Virus record (IMG/VR): IMGVR_UViG_3300021247_000478
Span: 1 to 33,612 of that record
Length of the DNA: 33,612 nt
Reading direction: 5' to 3' (one strand)
Source: a virus
Part shown: piece after piece, positions 10,180 through 18,147 of the stretch
Position numbering within the stretch: the stretch's first letter is position 1
Layout: the number at the start of each line of letters is the position of its first letter
Translations under genes and position numbers: made by a program
The notes under the pieces: generated by a model
Told to the model about the DNA's origin: nothing
Database searches by the model: none
Seen by the model: the letters and a program-made list of their open reading frames with translations, nothing else

Positions 10180-10194
10180 AAAAGAAAATAGAAA

Positions 10195-10220
10195 AGCCCA
10201 GACTTTTTACGGCCTGGGCT
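10195..10220 (-). terminator. Intrinsic terminator after the tail tube gene
   Basis: On the minus strand a 7-bp perfect stem (AGCCCAG / CTGGGCT) encloses a 12-nt loop and is followed by TTTTCTATTTTCTTTTT. It lies 20 nt after the tail tube stop and directly before the promoter of the next gene, so it would limit read-through from the highly expressed tail tube gene into the chaperones. Confidence 0.7.
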
Positions 10221-10239
10221 AATCCTATATTAAGTTGTA

Positions 10240-10872
10240 TTATGCTGAAACGGTACGATCTACGATCTTTCCGTATGAGCCTGAGTTGTTTGGAAGAAGA
10301 CGGAAAGTTACATCGAACATTGTCGCTGCATCTCTCTTAGCAGATACTGTTACGATTTCGATTGAAAGTGCACGGTATGCTACATAAACTCTTTCCAAGT
10401 TTGAACCTTCAGCACAGTCACCTGTACCTGGTCCTACTGCAACGAGTCCACGCTCTACTGGACATTCACCAATATCGCCTGCTGACAAGTTGAGTGTTGG
10501 GTTACCTGCAACGGTTGCAAGATCAGCATCTTTTCCTGCAAGAGAGAAAAGAAGGTTTTCCAAAGTTGCTTCTGCGAAAGAAGTCTTAAGGTTAACCTTC
10601 ATGCCCTGCTTGAAGAGTTTTGCTGCGTCAAGTACCTGATCCACTGCAACTTCTGCGAAGTCTGGTTGGAACTGGATTTCGAGACCGTTAGAAGTATAGC
10701 CAACGTTACGGAAATCTGTAGGAGAAACGAGTGTTCCTTCTAGAGTATCCTTAAAAGAAGTTCCGTCTACGTATGTTGGTAGAGCGGCGTTTGTTAGTTC
10801 TCCAAGTTCGTATGTGAACAGCGCTGCTGCTCCAACGATAATCTGTGAACTGTTACCTCTTGTATATGCCAT
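10240..10872 (-). CDS. Major tail (tube) protein
   Basis: A 210-aa protein starting MAYTRGNSSQ, located between the neck genes and the tail chaperones, the normal slot for the tube subunit. The composition (many Ala, Thr, Val and Gly, few Lys, beta-rich, no signal) fits a self-assembling tube protein. The start is backed by AGAGGTGAAAAATT before ATG. It has its own extended -10 promoter upstream and an intrinsic terminator downstream, consistent with a monocistronic, highly expressed virion gene. Its codons (for example GTA, GCA and TCT mixed with GTTACG-type C/G endings) look more selected than those of the accessory cassette. Confidence 0.8.
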   Translation of the reverse strand: MAYTRGNSSQIIVGAAALFTYELGELTNAALPTYVDGTSFKDTLEGTLVSPTDFRNVGYTSNGLEIQFQPDFAEVAVDQVLDAAKLFKQGMKVNLKTSFAEATLENLLFSLAGKDADLATVAGNPTLNLSAGDIGECPVERGLVAVGPGTGDCAEGSNLERVYVAYRALSIEIVTVSAKRDAATMFDVTFRLLPNNSGSYGKIVDRTVSA

Positions 10873-10927
10873 AATTTTTCACCTCTTTTTTCTGTTTGAA
10901 ATAAAGGCGTTTGTTTCCTCATTATCA

Positions 10928-10936
10928 ATTATATCA
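10928..10936 (-). promoter_or_regulatory. Extended -10 promoter for the tail tube gene
   Basis: The minus strand reads TGATATAAT, located just after the stop of the upstream neck gene and 56 nt before the tail tube ATG. It is identical to the box ahead of the 146-aa gene that follows the capsid gene. Confidence 0.55.
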
Positions 10937-10943
10937 GCGTTTA

Positions 10944-11459
10944 TTATGATTTATGCCAGTCGTAATCAATAATTATCTTGTTACCAGCAAAAGTACGGGC
11001 TGTGCCAAAGTCAACAATATCTCTGGTTTCTTGTAGTTGATAGATCTTAAGCCTGTGGAAAAATGGCAATGGCATAGGCTCTCCATCTGGCCCAATAATT
11101 GGGTTATTCTTTATCCATTCATTTAACTCTTGCGCTGACTCGTCCTCATTATCTAGTAGATCTTGAACTACTTGGGTTGTCTCAATAAGAGCCTCTGGGT
11201 CTCCTGCCATTTTATAGAAATAATACATAAGTTGTTCACACTTAATATGTGGAAATGGAGTTCTTCTCATCTTAAGCATTCTGTCATAAACACAAAAAAC
11301 TTCATCCTGTCCAGCAGGAAATGTTTCAGTTAATGCAGTTATATCTGTTGGAGAAGTTGGAAAAAACTTCATAGATCCAGAAAATCTATTTGGTAAATAT
11401 GATGGAACTTTAGCAGATAAATATGCATTAATAAAGGTTGGTGGATGATATATAGCCAT
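10944..11459 (-). CDS. Putative tail terminator / neck protein
   Basis: A 171-aa protein whose ATG overlaps the stop of the preceding gene (TAATG). It is the last of four tightly coupled genes between capsid and tail tube. That position normally encodes the tail terminator that caps the tube and joins it to the head. The sequence contains an acidic helical stretch (VVQDLLDNEDESAQELNEW, about 99-117) and an aromatic C-terminus IIIDYDWHKS. I recognise no family motif; the function is inferred from order. Confidence 0.55.
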   Translation of the reverse strand: MAIYHPPTFINAYLSAKVPSYLPNRFSGSMKFFPTSPTDITALTETFPAGQDEVFCVYDRMLKMRRTPFPHIKCEQLMYYFYKMAGDPEALIETTQVVQDLLDNEDESAQELNEWIKNNPIIGPDGEPMPLPFFHRLKIYQLQETRDIVDFGTARTFAGNKIIIDYDWHKS

Positions 11460-12130
11460 TATGATACCTTTGCATTTACTATCCAGCGATAGCCAGTTTC
11501 AATGCCCTTTCCTCTTCCTTGCTTTGAACCAGCAGCAAAGTTATTTTTATAAATTTGTACATTTTCTAGTTCTGATAATGCACCAGACTTTCTCAAAAAT
11601 GCTTGTGTAAAGTATTGTGTAAAGAATTGATCAACTACGGATTCAAAACCACCTTGAGAATTTCCTCCAGGATTTTCTACAATAACTGGCCCCTTACTAA
11701 ATACTTGCTCCCCATCAATCTCAAAACTTAAAACCTTTGCTTTTACTGGAGCAATAGTTACTGGAATACCATCCTCCATAATTCTTGCCTTGTCATAAAA
11801 CGGTGTGCGTGACCCATTCTTAATTGTTCGTGATTGTGAAAATGTAGATTTAAAAGATAAGCCAATATTGCTTACTGTGTAGTTAAGATCAAACAATCTT
11901 GCATCTGGACTTCCAGTTTGATACCACTCATAGACGTGATGTAGTCTTGATGGATTTACTCTTGCGCTTGAGTCAATATATTCTTTAACAAGTTCTGTAA
12001 TATCTTTTCCAAGGTTGTCTAAGAATATACGCTTACCCTTTTCAATACCATCTAAAAATCCAAAAGAATATTCAATTATATTATTAAGATCTCTCATTAG
12101 ATCTTTGTCATTAAGTTTAATTGATATCAT
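11459..12130 (-). CDS. HK97 gp10-like neck / tail completion protein
   Basis: A 223-aa protein starting MISIKLNDKDL, which overlaps the preceding gene by four bases (ATGA). A helical N-terminal region followed by VNPSRLHHVYEWYQTGSP (about residues 59-76) and a C-terminal region with RWIVNAKV resembles the HK97 gp10-like minor capsid/neck family, which helps attach the tail. The length is somewhat above the usual 130-180 aa. The family assignment is from pattern reading and synteny. Confidence 0.6.
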   Translation of the reverse strand: MISIKLNDKDLMRDLNNIIEYSFGFLDGIEKGKRIFLDNLGKDITELVKEYIDSSARVNPSRLHHVYEWYQTGSPDARLFDLNYTVSNIGLSFKSTFSQSRTIKNGSRTPFYDKARIMEDGIPVTIAPVKAKVLSFEIDGEQVFSKGPVIVENPGGNSQGGFESVVDQFFTQYFTQAFLRKSGALSELENVQIYKNNFAAGSKQGRGKGIETGYRWIVNAKVS

Positions 12131-12573
12131 ATATCTACCGCCTGATTTTCAGAACGACGTAGAACTAACTTATAATATTCCACTCCACCAAAAGGACCAA
12201 CAAACGGCTCTTGTGATGCTACCTCAAAAATAGTAGGCTTTCCTGCACGTACTCCAGATGTTTCCATATAAACATTATTACAGTTTCTATCCTGTATATT
12301 AGTTAAAACCACATTAGTTAGTGATGTGCCAGAATCTAAGTTTGAAACTCTAATGTCAGACTTAACTCTACCAATAAGCATTGTATCTTGTGTGATATTT
12401 ACGTTTGGAATAATTTCTTCTTTTGCTTTTAGTCCTGCAGTTGTAAAGTGACAAGCAATAGTTTTATTAAGCATCCACTGCTTCTTAACATTGCCATATG
12501 CTCCTTGTTCAACTGTGGGATAGAAAACATCTACCTGCATAGGGAACATGAAGTCTTTTCCCTCGCATTGCAT
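12127..12573 (-). CDS. Putative head closure (stopper) protein
   Basis: A 148-aa protein starting MQCEGKDFMF, coupled to its neighbours on both sides (TAATG upstream, ATGA downstream). Small beta-rich proteins in this slot plug the connector after DNA packaging. It shows a beta-strand pattern and an FEVASQEPFVGPFGGVEYYKLVLRR end, reminiscent of the 'position measured against neighbouring ring' fold of stopper proteins, without a decisive motif. The role is inferred from gene order. Confidence 0.5.
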   Translation of the reverse strand: MQCEGKDFMFPMQVDVFYPTVEQGAYGNVKKQWMLNKTIACHFTTAGLKAKEEIIPNVNITQDTMLIGRVKSDIRVSNLDSGTSLTNVVLTNIQDRNCNNVYMETSGVRAGKPTIFEVASQEPFVGPFGGVEYYKLVLRRSENQAVDI

Positions 12574-13484
12574 TAGATCAATCCTGGCTTAGGGATTGTG
12601 ACTGCGTACTTATCTAAAATCTTGTCAACAATCATATTGCCAGTTCCTTCAAATAATTTTTTGTCAAACTGAATTCTAAACTGGTCTGAATTATATGAAG
12701 ATACATATCTTGTGTAGTAGTCTAACTTTCCACACTTTAAATCTTCAATAAGCAACTTAGTTGCATACTCTACATCTGCTGGAACTGCTTTGTATCCACT
12801 ATCTAAAATAAATGTGTAATCCCAACCTTTTGGAAATCCTACTGCAATTGATCCTGCTGAATAGCCTAAATCGCCAAACGCTCTAGGGTATTGTTGTGCA
12901 CCTTGTTCAGACCTATTAAATCTTTCTGCAATAACTCTTTCTATTGCAGAGTTATCGTATGTTACTCTAAAATTAAACTCATTAGTTTCAGGTGTATCAA
13001 TATCATAAACTAAAGCATTATTTTCATAAACTTTTAGTACTCTATTGGCACTTTCCCATATTGAAAAATAATCTGATCCATCAGCAGATCTTTGAACAAT
13101 ATGCTTGCTATTATAAAAACCATCTGTAATTATAGTATCAATAATTGAACGTGCAACCATTTCTAATGTTTTATACTCTTGTATTTCAGAAGCAGTGGAA
13201 CCAAGTTTTGATGGATCTACATATGGTCGTATTATGTCTAAATTTTCTTCATAAAGAGTATGTTCATGTTCTGTATCATAAAACTTAATCAAAAAGTTTC
13301 TGTCATACTGAACCTTATCTAAGGGAAGCGTGTAAACAAGTTTGCCATTTACATCGGAAGATATATTTGTTTCTTCTACTGAGTGATCCACCAAATCCTC
13401 AACATGAACAACATACTCATAATTAGGTATGGGTAGTGTCCATGTTGTTGTTAAAGGATAAGGTGGAACTCTCAATACTTCCAT
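12573..13484 (-). CDS. Head-tail connector / adaptor protein
   Basis: A 303-aa protein starting MEVLRVPPYPL three bases after the preceding stop. The N-terminal ~90 residues look beta-rich (Ig-like). The C-terminal half has the helical adaptor-like stretch VPADVEYATKLLIEDLKCGK (about 236-255), typical of phage head-tail adaptor proteins that bind under the portal. It is larger than common adaptors (100-200 aa), so the N-terminal domain appears to be an addition. It is the first gene of the coupled connector block. Confidence 0.6.
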   Translation of the reverse strand: MEVLRVPPYPLTTTWTLPIPNYEYVVHVEDLVDHSVEETNISSDVNGKLVYTLPLDKVQYDRNFLIKFYDTEHEHTLYEENLDIIRPYVDPSKLGSTASEIQEYKTLEMVARSIIDTIITDGFYNSKHIVQRSADGSDYFSIWESANRVLKVYENNALVYDIDTPETNEFNFRVTYDNSAIERVIAERFNRSEQGAQQYPRAFGDLGYSAGSIAVGFPKGWDYTFILDSGYKAVPADVEYATKLLIEDLKCGKLDYYTRYVSSYNSDQFRIQFDKKLFEGTGNMIVDKILDKYAVTIPKPGLI

Positions 13485-13487
13485 TTA

Positions 13488-13928
13488 TTACTTACCAAAT
13501 GCCTTTGCAACTTCGTCTGGTGTAGCCATTCGAATATGTGAGCGGGTAAGCCACTGATCAGCAACAGCCTTATCTACAATATTATAACCTGTGTAGACCT
13601 TTCCTACTCCTGGCCAGGTTACGTTTTTTGTAGAGTGTAGTGCTACAGTATCTTGAGCAACCTTCTTCTTTGCAGGCGATGCCTTCTTTGGTTGACGTGG
13701 TGCAGATGCTACTCCGATTGCGCCGTCTGCTACTGAACCAACTGCCTGTACTTCTGATGTTGAACCTGCAAAAGAATCTGTTCCTACAACTGCTTGCTCT
13801 TCAACTGCTTCTGGAGCCTCTTCAACCTTAACTGGTTCTGGAGTTACTTCTTCAGCAACTGGTGCTTCAACAATTTCAACAGGAGCATCAATCTTTTCTT
13901 CTTCAACTGGATTATTTAAATTTTCCAT
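13488..13928 (-). CDS. Hypothetical head-associated protein with acidic N-terminus
   Basis: A 146-aa protein encoded right after the capsid gene. Residues 1-75 are extremely rich in Glu, Val, Ala and Pro (repeats of the VEEAPEAVEE type) and probably disordered. A Lys/Pro-rich linker follows (about 80-90), then a compact C-terminal domain of ~55 residues containing KVYTGYNIVDKAVADQWL. Such proteins next to capsid genes in actinophages are usually virion or head-assembly proteins, but I do not recognise a family. ATG is preceded by TAGGAGGAATAAA, a strong ribosome binding site, and an extended -10 box lies just upstream. Confidence 0.6.
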   Translation of the reverse strand: MENLNNPVEEEKIDAPVEIVEAPVAEEVTPEPVKVEEAPEAVEEQAVVGTDSFAGSTSEVQAVGSVADGAIGVASAPRQPKKASPAKKKVAQDTVALHSTKNVTWPGVGKVYTGYNIVDKAVADQWLTRSHIRMATPDEVAKAFGK

Positions 13929-13947
13929 TTTATTCCTCCTAAATAGT

Positions 13948-13956
13948 ATTATATCA
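13948..13956 (-). promoter_or_regulatory. Extended -10 promoter after the capsid gene
   Basis: The minus strand reads TGATATAAT between the capsid hairpin and the 146-aa gene. The predicted start site would leave a leader of only about 13 nt, almost entirely the AGGAGG ribosome binding site. Confidence 0.5.
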
Positions 13957-13968
13957 TTAAATTGATAA

Positions 13969-13998
13969 GGGGAGCAGGAGCGTTAACTCCTACTCCCC
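13969..13998 (-). terminator. Strong hairpin after the capsid gene, likely terminator
   Basis: A 12-position stem with one mismatch (GGGGAG-x-AGGAG paired with CTCCT-x-CTCCCC) and a 6-nt loop lies about 20 nt after the capsid stop. On the minus strand it is followed by TTATCAATTT, a weak T-tract, so it may be a partial terminator or an mRNA 3'-end stabiliser that reduces expression of the connector block relative to capsid. Confidence 0.55.
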
Positions 13999-14018
13999 CA
14001 AATCTTTACTGTTACAGA

Positions 14019-15173
14019 TTATGAATCTGATGCAGCGTCAGCGAATGCGATTGCATCCTGTTCTTCCCATTGAATACCGAAGCGAACGAAGACTGTGTAT
14101 TCTACAGTGTCCTTCTTTGGCTTGTATTCACGGTTAACAGTGATGTCACGCTGGAAGCCCCATACACGGTTCTGTGGGAATGTCAAGTCGACATATCCTG
14201 CAGGGTAGTAAGGAACTTCTTGTACGTCGATTCCGAGGACACGAGTTGTACGTGCTCCACCGAATGTCTGTCCATTTCCATCAAGGTATGCTTGACGGTT
14301 AGCAGGTGTACCTGCTGCACCAGCGTGTGATCCAAATGCTTCTGCGATTGCATCTGCAAGTGTACCGTTGTTCTTAACGATACCCTGGAACACATCTGTA
14401 CCTGCGTAGAACTTAAGGTTATTCTTAAGTGCACGGTACTTACGTGGCATTGCTAGGATAATGTTCTGCATAACTTCTGGAGTCCATCCACCATTTGAAA
14501 CAGTTACTACTGATTCGTGAGCGTCTCCTTCAGTCTTTACACGGTTTACGAAACCGTTCATGATACCAAGGAATGCTCCGTCGTCAGAGTCTCCTGTACC
14601 ATTGATAGCGAGATCTTCGATGTCGTTACCGAAAGCGTTTGTCATAAGACGAACGATGTGATCTTCGAGTGCTGCACCTTCGATGTTATCTTCAAGTGCT
14701 TCTGCTGTAACTTCCCAGTCAAGACGAATCTTCTTTGTAGTCAATTCAACCTTTGAGAAAGTTGCTCCAGCGTTTGTGTAATCTCCGATTGCTTGTGCAG
14801 CAGAACGAATAACACGTTCACCAACGTTTACCTTTTCAAGTTCCATGGTGTTTGCTCTCATCGTGACTCTACGTCCGTCTTGAGCGAGTACAGTTGCATC
14901 CCACACGTAATCAATAAATTGACGTGCTTGTTCAGGGCGAAGGATTCCGCTAGCGGCCTCACCTGAAGGATTTACTGCATTTGGTCCTGATGTTACTCCT
15001 GAGAGTGCTGTAGGAATATTTCCTAGTACACCACCATCAGTGTAGTTACCTGGTACGTTTGCTGCTGTATCTGATCCTGATGCAAATGCTCCCTGACCCT
15101 GATAGAGTCCTGGTGCAGTTCCACCGATATTACCAGATGTACCTGGCTGATTCTTTATAATTTCTTCTGACAT
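14019..15173 (-). CDS. Major capsid protein, HK97 fold
   Basis: A 384-aa protein starting MSEEIIKNQPGTSG with GGAGGTGAAATAA before the ATG. Residues 1-75 are Gly/Ser/Pro/Asn-rich and disordered-looking. From about residue 80 the sequence (RPEQARQFIDYVW..., then VNVGERVIRSAAQAIGDY, LDWEVTAEALEDN and a long helix region) matches the N-arm, E-loop and spine pattern of HK97-type capsids of actinophages. It lies directly after the protease/scaffold gene and is followed by a hairpin, as expected for an abundant capsid mRNA. Codons contain more C/G-ending choices than those of the accessory genes, suggesting selection for expression. Confidence 0.9.
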   Translation of the reverse strand: MSEEIIKNQPGTSGNIGGTAPGLYQGQGAFASGSDTAANVPGNYTDGGVLGNIPTALSGVTSGPNAVNPSGEAASGILRPEQARQFIDYVWDATVLAQDGRRVTMRANTMELEKVNVGERVIRSAAQAIGDYTNAGATFSKVELTTKKIRLDWEVTAEALEDNIEGAALEDHIVRLMTNAFGNDIEDLAINGTGDSDDGAFLGIMNGFVNRVKTEGDAHESVVTVSNGGWTPEVMQNIILAMPRKYRALKNNLKFYAGTDVFQGIVKNNGTLADAIAEAFGSHAGAAGTPANRQAYLDGNGQTFGGARTTRVLGIDVQEVPYYPAGYVDLTFPQNRVWGFQRDITVNREYKPKKDTVEYTVFVRFGIQWEEQDAIAFADAASDS

Positions 15174-15196
15174 TTATTTCACCTCCAAGTGATTTT

Positions 15197-15748
15197 CTAA
15201 TTAAATAGATCGGCTGTTTTGAGGAAACGTCCGCCCCATAGGGATTTTTCAACCGTTTCAGGCTGATCCTGAATAATCTCACCGAGATCACCAGACTTTC
15301 GGAAAGCAGTATCCGCTTCTACAGCATCTACACGCTTACCAAATTCATTTACTTCACCCTTTGCTGCTGCAATATCTTTTGCAACTTCTTCGAATGAACT
15401 CCGTACTGCATCAACGTCGACCTTTGTAGACTTGAGAAGTTCTACTTCTGCCTGCAAAGACTTAACTGTTGATAGTAGATCGCTAAAGGCTGTTGTAAGA
15501 TTGTCATTGATTGAAGCAACTGCTGCTGCAACATCGTCTGACTTCTTTGCCTTGTCTTCTTCCATTTCATCTGCTGGCTTTTCGCTAGCATCTTCTGCTG
15601 GAGTTTCTTCATCTGCATGTGGCTTCATAGCCTTTTCTGCTTCTGTTGATTCTTCGACAATAGCCTCTGGAGCGACCTGTGTTTCTACAACTGTAGCGTC
15701 TGATTTCTCAACGATTTCTTCTACTACTTCATTTGTTGTTTCTGTCAT
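15197..15748 (-). CDS. Nested scaffold protein, internal in-frame start
   Basis: Inside the protease gene, ATG at 15748 (codon 254, MTETTNEVVEEIVEK) is preceded by AAGGAGGT with a 7-nt spacer. This is a far better ribosome binding site than that of the full-length protein. The product would be 183 aa: an acidic linker (about 1-90) and a coiled-coil scaffold region. Nested protease-scaffold genes are established for phage lambda (C/Nu3) and many others. Free scaffold is needed in large excess over protease, which the relative strength of the two initiation sites would provide. Expression is inferred from the site. Confidence 0.7.
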   Translation of the reverse strand: MTETTNEVVEEIVEKSDATVVETQVAPEAIVEESTEAEKAMKPHADEETPAEDASEKPADEMEEDKAKKSDDVAAAVASINDNLTTAFSDLLSTVKSLQAEVELLKSTKVDVDAVRSSFEEVAKDIAAAKGEVNEFGKRVDAVEADTAFRKSGDLGEIIQDQPETVEKSLWGGRFLKTADLFN

Positions 15749-16507
15749 AGGATTGACCTCCTTGTTAATCTTAGAAGTATTAATGCCTTTAGCACTATCA
15801 ACTAAGAACTTTATCATATCTGTTTTTTCATTATCCGTTTTTTCAACGAAACCTATATTTTCCATCTGTGATCCAGTTAGTGGATTCTTTTCTGATTCAT
15901 TTTCAGAGACCAAAACAAGTCCAGCCTCTTTGTCATAAAATACATTTTCTAATACTGTTTCATCGGCCTTGATGATATCTACTCCATCAACTTTTTCAAC
16001 AGAGACAATGTTTGCAAATTGATTTGCTGGGGAATCTACAAGACTCAACTCAACAAGATCATATTGCTTAATAACACGAATTGTTTTATCTGACTTCTCA
16101 TCATAAGCGTCATCCCACTTATTCATTCGTCCCCCGATTGAAAAACCAGTTAGTGTTCCATCAAGAACTTTTTCCCAAGTGTCCTGAGCACCCTTTGAAA
16201 CATATGCAGAAACAAAAACACCAGAATAAAACTTCTTAGATTCTGGATCAAAATACTTATCTTCCTTAAAGGAAACCATCTTGCCTACTGCAAGTGGCTG
16301 ATGCATTTCACGAATGTTTCCACGGAATCTTGCAAACGCATCTAGTGATGCTTCTGCTGTTACAATGTCATCTTGCTTATCAATATTATCAAGAGACGCA
16401 AAACCTGAAACGATACGGCGTTCCTTGTCTACCTTTGCAAAAGGCATTGAAAGACGCAAATTGTCCCCATCCGAATTCCAATGGGCCTTAGTTATATTGC
16501 TCACCAT
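15197..16507 (-). CDS. Capsid maturation protease (XkdF-like) fused to scaffold domain
   Basis: A 436-aa protein. Residues ~15-190 match the XkdF-type phage serine protease: an N-terminal GFASLDNIDKQDDIV segment, a MHQPLAVGKMV motif with candidate catalytic His69, and a DGTLTGFSIGG motif with candidate Ser123. The C-terminal ~180 residues are Ala/Glu/Lys-rich and end in coiled coil (SLQAEVELLKSTKVDVDAV), as in delta or scaffold domains. The protease processes the scaffold and capsid during prohead maturation. ATG at 16507 has no good ribosome binding site. A TATAAT box ends 6 nt before the next codon, GTG at 16504, so a leaderless start one codon later is an alternative. A second internal start produces free scaffold. 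Confidence 0.85.
   Translation of the reverse strand: MVSNITKAHWNSDGDNLRLSMPFAKVDKERRIVSGFASLDNIDKQDDIVTAEASLDAFARFRGNIREMHQPLAVGKMVSFKEDKYFDPESKKFYSGVFVSAYVSKGAQDTWEKVLDGTLTGFSIGGRMNKWDDAYDEKSDKTIRVIKQYDLVELSLVDSPANQFANIVSVEKVDGVDIIKADETVLENVFYDKEAGLVLVSENESEKNPLTGSQMENIGFVEKTDNEKTDMIKFLVDSAKGINTSKINKEVNPMTETTNEVVEEIVEKSDATVVETQVAPEAIVEESTEAEKAMKPHADEETPAEDASEKPADEMEEDKAKKSDDVAAAVASINDNLTTAFSDLLSTVKSLQAEVELLKSTKVDVDAVRSSFEEVAKDIAAAKGEVNEFGKRVDAVEADTAFRKSGDLGEIIQDQPETVEKSLWGGRFLKTADLFN
15756..15763 (-). promoter_or_regulatory. Shine-Dalgarno site for nested scaffold start
   Basis: The minus strand reads AAGGAGGT within the protease coding sequence (codons for N-K-E-V), seven bases before the in-frame ATG at 15748. 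It decides the scaffold start. Confidence 0.7.
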
Positions 16508-16510
16508 TAT

Positions 16511-16516
16511 ATTATA
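16511..16516 (-). promoter_or_regulatory. Possible -10 box for the protease gene
   Basis: TATAAT on the minus strand, 3 nt before ATG 16507 and 6 nt before GTG 16504. No TGn extension and no clear -35. The 6-nt spacing to GTG matches other leaderless candidates in the window, but AT-rich sequence makes chance matches likely. Confidence 0.3.
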
Positions 16517-16539
16517 AACCCTTTTTTAACAATATCTTA

Positions 16540-18147
16540 CTATTCGGACAATTCAGACAGTTCGTCAGATTTTCTACCTTCACCCTTTGGATTTCTGCCA
16601 GCAACTGTTGCTGATCCATCCGACTGATTATTTGCTCTCTGACCATCTCTTGCCCTTGTAGTAGTTGCATCTGCTGCTTGTTGTGGCTTAAGATCTAGTG
16701 GCTGATCCCCACCATCACGCTGTGGCATACGCAAAATTGTTCTTGCTTCATTAGGAAGCATAATCTGGTTCTTTACATAACGCTCAAGAATTTGTGATTG
16801 AGCAATTTCATCTGTTAGTGTAAGTTCATTAAACTTAAACTGAAGAATGTCAGTTTGTTCACGAATGATTTTATTAATTGGCTTTTCAAGTTCTCTTTGT
16901 GCTGGTCTTGCAACCTGCTCTTTAAATGTTCTATCTTGTGCAAGGGCTGCTGCAATAGCCGATGAATCTGAACCACCAAGTTTAGAAAGTGGTACCTGAT
17001 GTGCAACCAAAATGTCATCACGGTTTTGCTTACGATACTTTTCAAATGATCCTTCTTGAACACCATTCTCAATTGGCTCCATCTTGAACTCAACTTTATT
17101 AGTGTCGGAATCTCCTGGCAATGGAATATAAAGTGTTCTGTGGTTTTGCCCTTTCATTCCTGTTTGTAAGAATCTAAACATCTTGTCTTCTGCTTCTCCA
17201 GAAAGTTTTGCACCCTTAAGAGTTACAACGTATCTAGGCACAGCCTTGTTGCTAAAATAATCAATGTTGTATTGTGATGCAAGCATGTCACCCTGTAGTG
17301 CAGTGATTGCTGAAATAATATCTGGAACACCATAGAATGTGTTTAGTGGTGAGTACTCTCTAAAATGTATGATCTCATTTGGACGATTATCTGCTGTTAC
17401 TGGGTTTGGATTTGTTGCTCCAAAATTACGGAAGTATACAACCTTATTTCCAATTACTTGAACAAATCCATCACGCAGTCTACGCACACGCATTGTTACT
17501 GCTGGTATGTGACCAATATATCCAATCTGACCCTTTACTGTTCTACCTACTTCAACATAGCCATTACCAGTAGCCTGAACATCGGTGTAAACCTTTTCCA
17601 TAATTGTTGTAAAAGAATCTTCTTGGTTTAAACTTTCTAGCCAGTCTGTTAGTTCTACTTTTGCACGTTCAATTCTTTTACGAGCATTCTGAGCAGTTGT
17701 TGGCTGAGCAGTCTCCAACTTTAACATTGTTCTTGGAGATATTTCAAAATCATAACCTAGTCCAACAATATTTTCTACCTTTGCATCAATTGCAGCATGG
17801 TTTGCAAATGATGTATCATAAAAACTTGCAAGTTCATACAGGTTCCATGGTGGAGTAATTACATCAAACAGTCCGTAGCCATTTCTATATATTGTTCCTG
17901 GATTAATTTCTTTTGACTTTGCCCCGTCTTTTCCAGTTCTTACTGCAAGTGCGCTATCCATGTATTGTGGAGTTACTTCACCCTTTGCAATTCTTCCAGC
18001 ACGGCGCTTAAAATTATTATCTAAACCAGACAGACCTTTTAGTTCGTCCCAAGTTTTATTAAATGGATCCTGCTCTTTAAAAACATCTGCTTCTTGTGGA
18101 AACTCATCCATTGAAGCACGAACTATATATTCGTTTTGGTCAGACAT
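16540..18147 (-). CDS. Portal protein
   Basis: A 535-aa protein whose ATG overlaps the stop of the small upstream gene (TAATG). The dodecameric portal forms the DNA entry and exit channel. Typical portal features are a start near the clip region with VENIVGLGYDFEISP (about 106-120), a stem region MLASQYNIDYFSNKAVPRYVV, a GMKGQNHRTLYIPLP segment, and the C-terminal AHQVPLSKLGG with a long helix of the crown (FKEQVARPAQRELEKPINKII). The length is normal. The last ~60 residues are Gln/Arg/Asp-rich and likely disordered. It is followed after 32 nt by the protease gene. The terminase genes that usually precede portal are not in the window. Confidence 0.9.
   Translation of the reverse strand: MSDQNEYIVRASMDEFPQEADVFKEQDPFNKTWDELKGLSGLDNNFKRRAGRIAKGEVTPQYMDSALAVRTGKDGAKSKEINPGTIYRNGYGLFDVITPPWNLYELASFYDTSFANHAAIDAKVENIVGLGYDFEISPRTMLKLETAQPTTAQNARKRIERAKVELTDWLESLNQEDSFTTIMEKVYTDVQATGNGYVEVGRTVKGQIGYIGHIPAVTMRVRRLRDGFVQVIGNKVVYFRNFGATNPNPVTADNRPNEIIHFREYSPLNTFYGVPDIISAITALQGDMLASQYNIDYFSNKAVPRYVVTLKGAKLSGEAEDKMFRFLQTGMKGQNHRTLYIPLPGDSDTNKVEFKMEPIENGVQEGSFEKYRKQNRDDILVAHQVPLSKLGGSDSSAIAAALAQDRTFKEQVARPAQRELEKPINKIIREQTDILQFKFNELTLTDEIAQSQILERYVKNQIMLPNEARTILRMPQRDGGDQPLDLKPQQAADATTTRARDGQRANNQSDGSATVAGRNPKGEGRKSDELSELSE

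Noticed and set aside
15432-15938. 168-aa Ser-rich plus-strand frame opposite the scaffold region
   Set aside because: Antisense of Glu/Ala/Lys-rich scaffold coding; low complexity and no initiation signal.
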